Of a DNA stretch of 40,962 nucleotides, positions 8,196 through 17,093 are shown in pieces. Position 1 is the first letter of the stretch, and the number at the start of each line of letters is the position of its first letter. The DNA lies in assembly GCA_043424615.1 (NCBI GenBank), contig JBHWOX010000053.1:1-40962 (forward strand). Reading direction: 5' to 3'. Both the position numbers and the translations under genes were made by a program. The notes under the pieces are model-generated. The model made no database searches. It was not told the origin of the DNA and saw only the letters and a program-made list of their open reading frames with translations. Source of the stretch: JAUNQW01 sp043424615. GTDB lineage: Bacteria > Bacillota > Bacilli > Lactobacillales > Carnobacteriaceae_A.

Positions 8196-8530
8196 TGAAA
8201 AGTAAACATTTAATTCTAGGCCTCTTAACAGGTGCCATTTCAGGTGCTGCTTATGGCTTATTAACCACCAAATACACAGGAGCTGAAAATCGCGCTTACT
8301 TCAAGCAATATTCTCAACGAGTAAAACAAGATTTTGACCTAGCAAAACATGATGTTCAGAATTTATCAGCTGTCATTTCTAACTTACAAGAAGATGCCCT
8401 ACCCAAAGCTCAAATTTTCCAAAATGAACTCAAACATTCCATTTCAGACTTGAAAAAAGAAGCTGAACCTCGAAGCCGTCGCATCGAAGAGCGAGTGGCT
8501 CATATGCAAAAAGCAGCCGACCATATCTAA
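8195..8530 (+). CDS. yhaH: YhaH/YtxH-like small membrane protein
   Basis: The 111-residue product has a glycine/alanine-rich N-terminal hydrophobic segment at about 5-25 (GLLTGAISGAAYGLL), the glycine pattern of YtxH proteins, followed by a charged helical region (30-111) with coiled-coil character. It probably anchors at the membrane. The role is unknown; the symbol rests on position after hit next to ecsAB, as in Bacillus, and on the YtxH-like N-terminus. It is translationally coupled to hit through TAATG, and a terminator begins 12 bases after its stop. Confidence 0.85.
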   Translation: MKSKHLILGLLTGAISGAAYGLLTTKYTGAENRAYFKQYSQRVKQDFDLAKHDVQNLSAVISNLQEDALPKAQIFQNELKHSISDLKKEAEPRSRRIEERVAHMQKAADHI

Positions 8531-8541
8531 AGCTTTTTTAG

Positions 8542-8570
8542 AAGCTGTGACCTCTGTCATGGCTTTTTTT
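8542..8570 (+). terminator. Terminator of hit-yhaH
   Basis: A hairpin with stem 8544-8551 / 8556-8563 (two G-U pairs) and a 4-base loop, extendable by AA/TT at its base, is followed by seven T residues. Confidence 0.88.
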
Positions 8571-8590
8571 ATTATGGTTATCGTCCACCA

Positions 8591-8619
8591 TTGCAAGATT
8601 TATTATTTAGGACTATAAT
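8591..8619 (+). promoter_or_regulatory. Sigma-A promoter of ktrBA
   Basis: TTGCAA at 8591-8596 and a perfect TATAAT at 8614-8619 are separated by 17 bases. Transcription should begin near 8626, only about 5 bases before the TTG that opens the long frame. That argues for the internal GTG at 8649 as the true ktrB start. Confidence 0.82.
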
Positions 8620-8648
8620 TATCTAAAAATTTGAAATCGGTGAAGACA

Positions 8649-10034
8649 GTGACATTTAAAAAAAGACATTTAAAAGCAGCGACGATTTTAGCCTTATCAT
8701 TTGCTGCTATTATTTTATTAGGCTCTCTTTTATTGAGCCTTCCCTTAGCACAAATTCCCACATCAAATGCTCGCTACATCGACCATCTCTTTAATGCTGT
8801 TTCAGCCACTTGTGTCACAGGCTTATTTATCGAATCGATTGCAGATTCTTATAATCTTTTTGGGCAAATCGTGATGCTGCTTTTGATTCAAATCGGTGGT
8901 CTGGGCACGATGAGCTTATTCGCCCTCCTCTTACGCTTCTTAAATAAGCAAGCCAGCCATCATCAAAAACGAACCATGATCCTGGCTTTGAATTATGATT
9001 CTATAGATAGCACGGCAGATTTTATACAATCCATATTGAAGTACACGGCCATCATCGAATTGACGGGGGCTTTTTTACTTTCTATCTATTTTATACCGGA
9101 ATTTGGCTGGATTAAAGGCCTTTACTCTTCCGTATTTTTGGCTATTTCAGCCTTCTGTAACGCTGGTTTTGATCCATTTGGTAATGTTAGTATGATCCCC
9201 TATAAAGGGGAGCCGCTCATCAATCTGACCCTCTGTTCTTTAATCATCCTAGGTGGAATTGGTTTTGGGGTTTGGTTTGATGTCAGCCATAGCATTAAAA
9301 AATATTACTCTCGCTATAAACGCTGGCCTTTCAATCTTAAACGGATATATGAAACTTTAGGCTCCCATACCAAGCTCGTTCTCATCACTAGCTTCCTTTT
9401 AATCAGTGCTGGTTGTCTACTCACTCTCATTTTAGAATGGAACAACCCTCAAACCTTTGCCCACTGGCCTCTTAAGGATAAATTACTGGCTTCTCTCTTC
9501 CAATCGGTCACGATGAGAACCGCCGGCTTTGCTAGCATGGATTATCAAGGAGCCCATTCTTCCACTCTTATGGTGTGGATCTTTTTAATGTTTGTAGGGG
9601 GAGCACCCGCTGGTACCGCTGGGGGGTTAAAAGTAACAAGTTTTGCTGTGATGATCTTATTCCTGAAGCAAACCATTCTTAATCGCAACTATGTCCATTT
9701 CAACCATCATAATATACCTAATTCAACCATACGCTCGGCCACAGTCATCTCCGCTCTTTATACTGGGGTGTTTTTTATTTCCAGCTTTTTCTTGCAAATA
9801 TTCGAAGAAGACCAAGCGCTCATTAATCTTATGTTTGAATGTGTGTCCGCCCTAGCAACTGTTGGCGTAAGCCGAGGCCTCACCCCTTCTTTATCAACTC
9901 CTAGTCATCTCTTATTAATGATCTTAATGTTTATTGGACGCTTGGGTCCCATGACTATCTTGACAGCCCTTTTTAATCAGTCGCTAAGTAAAAATAATGT
10001 TCGATACACAGATACAAATATTTTAATTGGATAG
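8649..10034 (+). CDS. ktrB: Potassium uptake transporter channel subunit KtrB (TrkH/KtrB family)
   Basis: This 461-residue integral membrane protein forms the K+ pathway, normally Na+-coupled, of a Ktr system. The four M1-P-M2 repeats are recognisable from their filter glycines: ATCVTGL (Gly58), FCNAGFDPFGN (Gly173), MRTAGFAS (Gly293) and ALATVGV (Gly406). The flexible gate loop GGAPAGTAGGLK follows the third repeat. The GTG at 8649 is preceded by GGTGA with 5 bases spacing; two upstream in-frame starts (TTG 8631, GTG 8640) lack a ribosome site. The regulator gene ktrA starts 11 bases later. Length fits KtrB better than longer TrkH proteins. Confidence 0.94.
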   Translation: MTFKKRHLKAATILALSFAAIILLGSLLLSLPLAQIPTSNARYIDHLFNAVSATCVTGLFIESIADSYNLFGQIVMLLLIQIGGLGTMSLFALLLRFLNKQASHHQKRTMILALNYDSIDSTADFIQSILKYTAIIELTGAFLLSIYFIPEFGWIKGLYSSVFLAISAFCNAGFDPFGNVSMIPYKGEPLINLTLCSLIILGGIGFGVWFDVSHSIKKYYSRYKRWPFNLKRIYETLGSHTKLVLITSFLLISAGCLLTLILEWNNPQTFAHWPLKDKLLASLFQSVTMRTAGFASMDYQGAHSSTLMVWIFLMFVGGAPAGTAGGLKVTSFAVMILFLKQTILNRNYVHFNHHNIPNSTIRSATVISALYTGVFFISSFFLQIFEEDQALINLMFECVSALATVGVSRGLTPSLSTPSHLLLMILMFIGRLGPMTILTALFNQSLSKNNVRYTDTNILIG

Positions 10035-10045
10035 GAAGGATAAAT

Positions 10046-10717
10046 ATGGCGAAACGATCTTTAATTGCAATTTTAGGATTAGGTGTGTTTGGACGAACCT
10101 TGGCCAAAACTCTGGCCGACTATGATGTAGACGTTATAGCTATAGATAAAAATGAACAAATTGTAAATGACTATTCAGATTATTTTTATGAAGCTGTGAT
10201 TGGTGATATCACTGACCACGTTCTTCTAGAAAATGTTGGCATTCGTGATTGCCAAGCGGCTGTCGTTGCCACAGGGTCCAATCTTGAAGCCTCTTCCATC
10301 GCTGTCCTCCACCTGAATTCTTTTGGCATTCCAACGATTGTATGTAAGGCTTCCACCCGCTCTTTTGCTCAAATCTTACGCGCAGTCGGCGCCACTGATA
10401 TTATCATGCCTGAAAAAGACAGCGGGCGGCTCTTAGCCAAGTCATTAGTGCAGGAAAATATTAAAGAAGTTTTAGATTTAGACCAAGAAACCTCCCTCAT
10501 TAATTTTATTGCCCCAGATAAATGGGTAGGAAGAACTTTAGATGATTTGGATTTAAGAAACCGCCACCAAATCAATATTATTGGTTATAGGGAAAAATTA
10601 GAAAAACCCATTAATACCGATGTGACCGCTTTGACAACCATTGTGCCTGGAATGATTTTAGTGGCTATTGCTAAAAACGATACCATTGAAGCTTTGGATT
10701 TTCTCAACGCTCTTTAA
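10046..10717 (+). CDS. ktrA: Ktr system potassium uptake regulator KtrA (RCK domain protein)
   Basis: This 223-residue cytoplasmic regulator forms the octameric ring that gates KtrB. The N-terminal RCK_N domain has the Rossmann loop GLGVFG at 11-16 and an acidic residue at the end of strand 2 (Asp34 in VIAIDKNE), used for ATP/ADP or NAD binding. The C-terminal RCK_C domain (about 140-220) is the type that binds c-di-AMP in KtrA/KtrC homologues. AGGAAGG precedes the ATG. It is co-transcribed with ktrB and ends at the shared terminator with the V-ATPase operon. Confidence 0.94.
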   Translation: MAKRSLIAILGLGVFGRTLAKTLADYDVDVIAIDKNEQIVNDYSDYFYEAVIGDITDHVLLENVGIRDCQAAVVATGSNLEASSIAVLHLNSFGIPTIVCKASTRSFAQILRAVGATDIIMPEKDSGRLLAKSLVQENIKEVLDLDQETSLINFIAPDKWVGRTLDDLDLRNRHQINIIGYREKLEKPINTDVTALTTIVPGMILVAIAKNDTIEALDFLNAL

Positions 10718-10770
10718 CTTTCAATCTAAAGAAGATCCGTTCTTCTTATTGATGGATTAAAAAACAGTAT

Positions 10771-10809
10771 AAAAAGACCAGTACAACTAGCTGTGTACTG
10801 GTCTTTTTT
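10771..10809. terminator. Bidirectional terminator between ktrBA and the V-ATPase operon
   Basis: A perfect 14-bp stem (10771-10784 with 10795-10808) with a 10-base loop carries A5 on the left arm and a T run on the right, so it can terminate both converging operons. Confidence 0.93.
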
Positions 10810-10819
10810 CATCCATTAA

Positions 10820-11443
10820 TTAATTCCCTTTGATTTTAATCATCCGTGTGGTTGTTTCACGCTGACTTTCAGCCAATTTCATATCAATATAAGAGATGGT
10901 TTCGGCTGTATCAGGAATCATTTTATGTTCTAATGCGTTTACGCGACGACGAGTTCCTTCTATTTCATCAGCGAGCATTTGCGTTGTCTTTTCAATTTCG
11001 CTTAGTTCTAATAATTTAGGTAAAACGGCTTGAATTTCTCGCAAAGCTTTATCGAATTCGGCATTACTATTTAAATAGCCATATTCGAAGTCACTTGAAG
11101 ATTCTTCTTCCACTTTGAATTCCATATTTGGAACAATCACCGACATAATATTTTCTTCTCGAATGTCGAGTGAAACCGATGAAGAAGAAAGAAGGGATAA
11201 TTCGTCCACCCATTTCTCGCTTAGCATGGATTTAGCCATAACAAAAGATTTTAACGCTACAGTGAGCTCTTTTTCAACTTGCTTACGCAGGTCGTTATTT
11301 TTGCGGACTAAACCGATGAATTGACGCATGAGTTCATCTTGCTTATTCTTCAATAAATCGTATCCGTTTTGGGCGAGTTCTAGTTGACTTTTCAGTCGTT
11401 GAAGCTCAACTTTAGTTGGCTTAACATTTAAGGCATTAGCCAT
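10820..11443 (-). CDS. ntpD: V-type ATPase subunit D (central stalk)
   Basis: This 207-residue central shaft subunit couples A3B3 catalysis to rotation of the membrane ring. It is largely two long antiparallel helices: the N-terminal NVKPTKVELQRLKSQLELA and C-terminal INALEHKMIP-like segments typical of NtpD/AtpD are evident, here as RRRVNALEHKMIPDT at about 166-180. The ATG overlaps the ntpB stop (TAATG). It is the last gene of the operon; the E. hirae operon continues with ntpH and the KtrB-like ntpJ, which are absent here. Confidence 0.95.
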   Translation of the reverse strand: MANALNVKPTKVELQRLKSQLELAQNGYDLLKNKQDELMRQFIGLVRKNNDLRKQVEKELTVALKSFVMAKSMLSEKWVDELSLLSSSSVSLDIREENIMSVIVPNMEFKVEEESSSDFEYGYLNSNAEFDKALREIQAVLPKLLELSEIEKTTQMLADEIEGTRRRVNALEHKMIPDTAETISYIDMKLAESQRETTTRMIKIKGN

Positions 11444-12858
11444 TATTCATCATCCTCTTGGGAATCAGACTCTTCTTGAGAGGAGTCATGTTTTGGAAGA
11501 TATTTCTCGATGAATTCTTCCGGGATACGAGTTAATTCAGAAGTAGGAAGAATGGATAATAATTCCCAAGCAAGATCTAGAGACTCTTCGATAGAACGAT
11601 TGGTTTGGAAACCTTGGTTGATATATCGTTCTTCAAATTGATCAGTAAATTTAACATATTGGCGGTCAGTTTTAGATAGAGCTGACTCCCCTAATACGAC
11701 TGATAATTGTTTGGCTTCCTTACCAGCAGCATAGGCTGCAAAGACTTGGTTCATCGTAGACTCATGGTCTTCCCGAGTTTTACCTTCCCCGATCCCTTCG
11801 TCTTTCAAACGAGAAAGCGATGGCAGAACGTTGATTGGTGGATTAATACCACGGTTGTTCAAGTCTTGGTCCATGATGATTTGCCCTTCTGTAATGTATC
11901 CGGTTAAGTCGGGAATAGGGTGGGTAATATCATCTTCTGGCATGGTAAGGATAGGGATTTGGGTGAGTGATCCCTTACTTCCTTCGACACGACCGGCACG
12001 TTCATATAAGGTCGCTAAGTTAGTATATAGATATCCTGGATATCCTCCACGTCCTGGCACTTCACGACGAGCAGCTGAAACTTCACGTAAAGCTTCCGCA
12101 TAGTTTGTAATGTCCGTCATGATCACCAATACATGGTAGCCTTTTTCAAAAGCCAGATATTCAGCAGCTGTTAAGGCAATTTTTGGAGTCGCTAGTCGCT
12201 CAATGGAAGGGTCGTTAGCTAAGTTAATGAATAAGACAGAACGGTCAATCGCACCCGTGCGTTTGAAGTCTTCAATAAAGAATTCTGCCTCGTCATAAGT
12301 CGTCCCCATGGCTGCGAAGACAACCACGAACTCTTCATCTGTCCCGCGCACTTGAGATTGACGAGCAATCTGGGTAGCTAGCTGAGAGTGAGGCAAACCT
12401 GCTCCTGAGAAAATCGGTAACTTTTGCCCGCGAACGAGAGTATTCAAGTGGTCAATACTGGATACCCCTGTTTGAATAAATTCATCGGGATAAATACGTC
12501 CCATAGGGTTAATGGCTTGACCTTCAATATCATCATAACGTTCAGGAATAATTTCCGGACCGTCATCAATCAAGTTCCCCATTCCATCAAAGGTCCGTCC
12601 TAGGATATCAGCAGATACACCGAACTCTAAAGGACGTCCTTTAAAGCGGACTTTAGTGTTAGCCGCGTTAATTCCTGTATTGGAACCATAAATTTGGACA
12701 ACGGCTTTATCTTCTTGAATTTCTAGAACTTGTCCTACGCGTGATTCTTGGCCTTCCACTTGGATTTCAACCAATTCGTCGTAAGAAACTCCTTCTGTAC
12801 CTTCCACGACAATAATCGGACCATAAATATCCGAAAATTCACGATAATCTTTAACCAT
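11443..12858 (-). CDS. ntpB: V-type ATPase subunit B (non-catalytic)
   Basis: This 471-residue regulatory subunit alternates with A in the A3B3 head. The P-loop position carries FSGAGLPHS in place of a Walker A motif, as in all non-catalytic B subunits. The VVFAAMGTTYDEA, SAARREVPGRGGYPGYLYTNLATLYERAG and SLSRLKDEGIGEGKT signatures are complete. The frame is open nine codons upstream, but the ATG at 12858 sits just behind AAGGAGGAG and overlaps the end of ntpA by 8 bases, as expected for coupled translation. Confidence 0.97.
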   Translation of the reverse strand: MVKDYREFSDIYGPIIVVEGTEGVSYDELVEIQVEGQESRVGQVLEIQEDKAVVQIYGSNTGINAANTKVRFKGRPLEFGVSADILGRTFDGMGNLIDDGPEIIPERYDDIEGQAINPMGRIYPDEFIQTGVSSIDHLNTLVRGQKLPIFSGAGLPHSQLATQIARQSQVRGTDEEFVVVFAAMGTTYDEAEFFIEDFKRTGAIDRSVLFINLANDPSIERLATPKIALTAAEYLAFEKGYHVLVIMTDITNYAEALREVSAARREVPGRGGYPGYLYTNLATLYERAGRVEGSKGSLTQIPILTMPEDDITHPIPDLTGYITEGQIIMDQDLNNRGINPPINVLPSLSRLKDEGIGEGKTREDHESTMNQVFAAYAAGKEAKQLSVVLGESALSKTDRQYVKFTDQFEERYINQGFQTNRSIEESLDLAWELLSILPTSELTRIPEEFIEKYLPKHDSSQEESDSQEDDE

Positions 12859-14635
12859 GATGAGCTCCTCCTTCTTGAATGACATCTTTGATTTCTTCAG
12901 AAATGCGAGCTTTCAACTGGTCTAATTGTTTCAGATCATCTTCAGGAATTTCTTTCATACGAGCGATACGCGTACGTAATTCTTCCGTGCCTGAAATTAT
13001 TTCATCATAATATGATCCTAATTCCATGGCTTGGCGAGCCTCATTTTCAAAGGTTAAAATGGTGTCTAACATTTTGACCATTTTTTCTTCTGAAGTAGCT
13101 TCATCAACCGCATGGTAAGCATTTTGCTGTAAGAAATCACGACGAACCATTCCAGCAATGACTAAAGTCATACGGTCAGTTTCTGATAGGGAGTCCGCCC
13201 CAACTAATTGAACGATGTCTTGCAAGCGGTCTTCTTCTTGCAGCAAGATCTTAGCATGGCGAACCATCTCTCCCCAATTGATTCCTAACTCTTCATCGTA
13301 GTATTCTTCAATGTCTGGTGAATATAAAGAATAAGAGTTTAACCAGTTAATGGCTGGGAAGTGACGTTGTTGAGATAAGGATGAATCCAATCCCCAATAT
13401 ACTTTGACGACACGTAAAGTATTTTGAGTAACCGGCTCAGATGTGTCCCCACCAGCTGGTGACACCGCACCAATAGCTGAAACGGATCCTTCGCGGTGGT
13501 CAGAACCTAGCGTTTCAACATATCCTGCACGTTCATAGAAGTCCGCCAAACGTGAACCTAGATAAGCGGGGTAACCTTCATCCCCTGGCATCTCTTCAAG
13601 ACGACCAGACATCTCACGCAAGGCCTCTGCCCAACGAGAAGTAGAGTCAGCCATGATTGAAACAGAATAACCCATATCACGGAAATATTCTGCAATGGTG
13701 ATTCCTGTATAGATAGAAGCCTCACGAGCCGCCACCGGCATGTTAGAGGTATTAGCGATAACTACCGTACGGTCAATCAATGACCCTCCTGTGTTCGGGT
13801 CTTCTAATTCAGGGAAGGAGTTAATAACCTCAGTCATCTCATTCCCACGCTCACCACATCCAACGTAAACAACCACGTCGACGTCTGCGAATTTCGCAAT
13901 TTGGTTTTGAACAACTGTTTTACCTGCACCAAATGGTCCAGGAATAGAAGCGGTTCCTCCTTTAGCGATTGGGAAGAAAGCGTCAATGACACGCTGACCC
14001 GTACGTAAAGGTGTTTTTGGAGTCGTTTTATTCTTAAATGGTCGACCCTGTTTCACTGGCCAAGATTGATACATTTTTAATTCATGAACCTGGCCATCTT
14101 CTGCTTCAACCAAACATACCACGTCATCTAAAGTGTGGTCGCCTGATTTGATATCTTTAACGGTACCTTCAATACCATAAGGAACGAGAATGCGGTGCTC
14201 GAAGAATTCAGTCTCCTGAACTGTTCCGATAATATCACCTGCAATGACTTCTGATCCTACTTCAACTTTAGCTTGGAAATTCCAAATTTTATCATGGTCT
14301 AAGGGGTTAATTTCTGCTCCACGAACGATATAGTTAGAGTCTGTTTCATCAATAAATTTATCTAATGGACGTTGAATACCATCAAACATTTGTGATAACA
14401 ATCCAGGTCCCAACTCAACTGATAAAGGTTGGCCGGTATCTTTAACAATTTCACCAGGTTCTAAGCCCGATGTTTCCTCGTAAACCTGAATCGATACAAT
14501 ATCGTTATGCATTTCAATAATTTCGCCGATAAGTCCTAATTCTCCTACACGGCAAATATTTTGAATGGAGGCATTTTCAAGCCCCTTAGCTAACACTAAA
14601 GGTCCTGAAACTTCTGTAATTGTACCTGTATTCAT
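12851..14635 (-). CDS. ntpA: V-type ATPase catalytic subunit A
   Basis: This 594-residue catalytic subunit hydrolyses ATP in the A3B3 head. Walker A GPFGAGKT is at 233-240 (Lys239), the catalytic-glutamate region GERGNEM at 261-267, followed by the ADSTSRWAEALREMSGRL and PGDEGYPAYLGSRLADFYERAG blocks. The non-homologous bulge domain (about 110-200) that separates A subunits from F1 beta is present. The ATG overlaps the ntpG stop (TAATG) with AGGAGG upstream. Length agrees with E. hirae NtpA. Confidence 0.98.
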   Translation of the reverse strand: MNTGTITEVSGPLVLAKGLENASIQNICRVGELGLIGEIIEMHNDIVSIQVYEETSGLEPGEIVKDTGQPLSVELGPGLLSQMFDGIQRPLDKFIDETDSNYIVRGAEINPLDHDKIWNFQAKVEVGSEVIAGDIIGTVQETEFFEHRILVPYGIEGTVKDIKSGDHTLDDVVCLVEAEDGQVHELKMYQSWPVKQGRPFKNKTTPKTPLRTGQRVIDAFFPIAKGGTASIPGPFGAGKTVVQNQIAKFADVDVVVYVGCGERGNEMTEVINSFPELEDPNTGGSLIDRTVVIANTSNMPVAAREASIYTGITIAEYFRDMGYSVSIMADSTSRWAEALREMSGRLEEMPGDEGYPAYLGSRLADFYERAGYVETLGSDHREGSVSAIGAVSPAGGDTSEPVTQNTLRVVKVYWGLDSSLSQQRHFPAINWLNSYSLYSPDIEEYYDEELGINWGEMVRHAKILLQEEDRLQDIVQLVGADSLSETDRMTLVIAGMVRRDFLQQNAYHAVDEATSEEKMVKMLDTILTFENEARQAMELGSYYDEIISGTEELRTRIARMKEIPEDDLKQLDQLKARISEEIKDVIQEGGAHHG

Positions 14636-14958
14636 TAGTCTCCTCCTTGTAAAATATTTGATCCAATTGCTTTCTCTACATTGTCATTAATTCGATGAAT
14701 ACCGATGCCACGTGATCCTTTATTAGTAGGAATCAACGTAATCGCTGGGGTGGGTTTTTCGTCATAACGGCGAATGGTCTCTGGAATTAATTCAGCTAAA
14801 TCTTCTGTTAAATAAATAATTCCATAACCTTCTCCAGCTAGGCGGTCGATAATTTGACGGGTTTCTTTAGCCTCATAAGAAGGATACACGTCAAATCCAA
14901 TGAGCTGAAATGCAGTCACGACATCTTTACTTCCGATAACAGCAATTTTATAAGCCAT
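14635..14958 (-). CDS. ntpG: V-type ATPase subunit F (NtpG)
   Basis: This 107-residue central stalk subunit begins MAYKIAVIGSKDVVTAFQ and has the Rossmann-like fold pattern with a C-terminal helix. The frame is open 15 codons further upstream, but the family begins at this point. The ATG at 14958 lies inside the last codons of ntpC, overlapping it by 11 bases with GGAT-type ribosome sequence upstream. The subunit binds D and helps couple rotation. Confidence 0.95.
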   Translation of the reverse strand: MAYKIAVIGSKDVVTAFQLIGFDVYPSYEAKETRQIIDRLAGEGYGIIYLTEDLAELIPETIRRYDEKPTPAITLIPTNKGSRGIGIHRINDNVEKAIGSNILQGGD

Positions 14959-15952
14959 AGATTGGTCGCATCCTTTCTTTAATGATTTTATTGGGAACTC
15001 CATTGTCTTTACCGATTAAAATTAATCGAATGTTATTTACCTCATTATTGAAAAAGTGCAAGTAGGAAATAACAGGCATGGGGCCAAAAGGTTCTAAAGA
15101 AAACTGACGATAGAAGGAAGCTTTAGCATCATAAATCGCAGCATCTACCGCTACAGGATCCGCTAGGTCTTCATCTTTTTCTTTCAAGATACGCTCGAGT
15201 TCCCCACCGTATGATTTACGGCGGTAAGCATCCACTAATCCGTCAATATCCTTGTTTTCCCAATAGCTGACGAGTTCCTCAACTGAAATACTACCAGCGT
15301 CAGAGAGGACCGCCTTCACGAAACCTGCTCCTTTGTTTTGTTGCATACAACGTAATAGGGTTGACAGATTTTCAAAATCAACAACCATATCCGTTGTTTC
15401 AATCAATTGTGGATCTTCTAATTCCTCACTGATATCATCGATTAATTTGAGATAAGCACGGTCATAGATGATATCGATATTGCCTAAATCCCCACCATGT
15501 TCTAAGACTTCTTTGATTTGTTCGGTACTTTCGACTAAGGCTTCTGGGAGATTTTGACCATCGCCTGTATTCAAATAGGCTTTGATCTGTTCAATTGGCA
15601 TTCCCATGTGAATCAATAAAGAATCTAAGTTTCGGTCTAAAGCTTGAGCCTTAGTCAAAACTTTTAAGTTATGGAAGGTATATCGCCAAGAGAAAATCCC
15701 GATTAAGCGTGAGTCGATAATACTTGAAGCAAACGTTTCAGTTACCGTACATAAACGACGGTTTAAAAAAGTTTCAAAGTTTTTTGTCTCAGCAACATCA
15801 GCTGGAATTTCATAGACGGTTTTATCTAAAATGTTTAAGGCATCCTGTAATGAGTTAGCTTGCAACATAGCAGTAAAATCTGATTCATCCAGTAATTCAG
15901 TTTCATATATCGATAAAGTCGTATTTAAAGGAGCATATTCTATTTTATTCAA
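14948..15952 (-). CDS. ntpC: V-type ATPase subunit C (d-like, NtpC)
   Basis: This 334-residue funnel-shaped subunit joins the central stalk to the membrane c-ring. It has the all-helical AC39/C family pattern with three homologous helical domains; the FSWRYTFHNLKVLTKAQ and FENLSTLLRC segments are typical. It starts with TTG behind AAAGGAG spaced 7 bases, an unusual but well-placed start. It ends within the ntpG start region. Confidence 0.94.
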   Translation of the reverse strand: MNKIEYAPLNTTLSIYETELLDESDFTAMLQANSLQDALNILDKTVYEIPADVAETKNFETFLNRRLCTVTETFASSIIDSRLIGIFSWRYTFHNLKVLTKAQALDRNLDSLLIHMGMPIEQIKAYLNTGDGQNLPEALVESTEQIKEVLEHGGDLGNIDIIYDRAYLKLIDDISEELEDPQLIETTDMVVDFENLSTLLRCMQQNKGAGFVKAVLSDAGSISVEELVSYWENKDIDGLVDAYRRKSYGGELERILKEKDEDLADPVAVDAAIYDAKASFYRQFSLEPFGPMPVISYLHFFNNEVNNIRLILIGKDNGVPNKIIKERMRPIYGL

Positions 15953-15970
15953 ATTTATAACTCCTTTCTA

Positions 15971-16549
15971 TTAAAAGACTTCTTTAGAAATTTCTACTTT
16001 TAACTCCGGCTCAATTTCATCAACTAAATCTTCGAATCGATAGTTATACTCGATTCCATCTTGCTCGATAATGAATCCACTTGAGCGTGTTAGGCTGTCA
16101 GAGCTGATTTCCATTTGAGGATAATCTGCTTGTAATTGTTGAATGGTTTCATCTGATACTTTATCAATCGATTGGTCCCCAAAGATTAAAGTATGAGCTT
16201 TGTTTTGGTCAATTTGTTTCACAGCTTGATCAATAAATGGGCGAATCTCTTCCCCATCAAAGGTTCTTAAATGATCGATAGCTGCTTGAATCACTTCTTT
16301 AAGAATCGTTTCTTTAACCGCTAAAAGTTCATTACGTTTTTTGTTGTCGTAACTCTGCTTATTCTGGTTCAATTGATCTTTAACTTGTTCAGTGATTCGA
16401 CCGATGTCGGAAGATTTTCGTTCTTCTGATTGAGCGCGATAAGAATCTAATTCTCTAGCATGAGCTTGTTCTTTGGCTTCAACTTTTTGATCGCCGTTTT
16501 GAGTAATTTTTTCAATGACGCCATTTCTTAATGTTGATAAGTCTTTCAC
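15971..16549 (-). CDS. ntpE: V-type ATPase subunit E (peripheral stalk)
   Basis: This 192-residue peripheral stator subunit has a long charged N-terminal helix (about 1-95) followed by a mixed alpha/beta C-terminal domain ending in the RFEDLVDEIEPELKVEISKEVF stretch typical of E subunits. It pairs with NtpF to form the stator. It starts at a GTG with GGAGGAG upstream and lies between ntpK and ntpC, matching the ntpFIKECGABD order. Confidence 0.92.
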   Translation of the reverse strand: MKDLSTLRNGVIEKITQNGDQKVEAKEQAHARELDSYRAQSEERKSSDIGRITEQVKDQLNQNKQSYDNKKRNELLAVKETILKEVIQAAIDHLRTFDGEEIRPFIDQAVKQIDQNKAHTLIFGDQSIDKVSDETIQQLQADYPQMEISSDSLTRSSGFIIEQDGIEYNYRFEDLVDEIEPELKVEISKEVF

Positions 16550-16587
16550 TAGCGCTCTCCTCCTCTATTATTCTTATCTGGCAAATA

Positions 16588-17058
16588 TTAAACGTAAATA
16601 AGTAAGATAGAAGAAATGAACGCTAAGATCGCGTAAGTCTCAACCATGATGGCTAAGATAATCCCGTTAGCAACATTTTCTGGACGTTTAGCTAAGATTT
16701 GTAAACCAGCTGTTGACACATTCCCTTGGTGTTTACCAGAAACCCAACCTACTAAAGCGATTGGTAAGGCAGCGATTAATAAACGGAAACCGTCTGCTAG
16801 TGCTAAATCTGGGCTAATAGAGAATAAAATCATAAAGCCGATAACGAAACCGTATAAACCTTGTGTCCCGGGTAACAGTTGTAAGATTAATGCCTGAGTA
16901 AATTTCTCTGGTTGGTCTTTAATTAGGGAAGCTGCTGCAGCCCCAGTCGTACCTGTACCAATTGAAGAACCAAAACCTGACAAGGCAACCGCTAAAGCTA
17001 CACCTAAGTAACCTAGAATTGCTCCACCGTTTTCTGTAAAAAATGTCATCCAATCCAT
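16588..17058 (-). CDS. ntpK: V-type ATPase rotor-ring subunit K with complete Na+-binding ligands
   Basis: This 156-residue proteolipid has four membrane helices, a fused pair of hairpins. The ion site of E. hirae NtpK is built from Leu61, Thr64, Gln65, Gln110 and Glu139. Here the same residues occur at a constant offset of one: Leu62, Thr65 and Gln66 in LLPGTQG, Gln111 in KHQG, and Glu140 in MVETYA. This predicts Na+ rather than H+ as the coupling ion, inferred from the E. hirae structure. AGGAGG lies 9-10 bases before the ATG. Confidence 0.96.
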   Translation of the reverse strand: MDWMTFFTENGGAILGYLGVALAVALSGFGSSIGTGTTGAAAASLIKDQPEKFTQALILQLLPGTQGLYGFVIGFMILFSISPDLALADGFRLLIAALPIALVGWVSGKHQGNVSTAGLQILAKRPENVANGIILAIMVETYAILAFISSILLIYV

Positions 17059-17093
17059 TTTGAATGTACCTCCTAAAATTTTTAATTTAATCG

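Noticed and set aside
11443..12858. Damaged ATP-binding site in the V-ATPase B subunit
   Set aside because: Lack of a Walker A motif is normal for non-catalytic B subunits.
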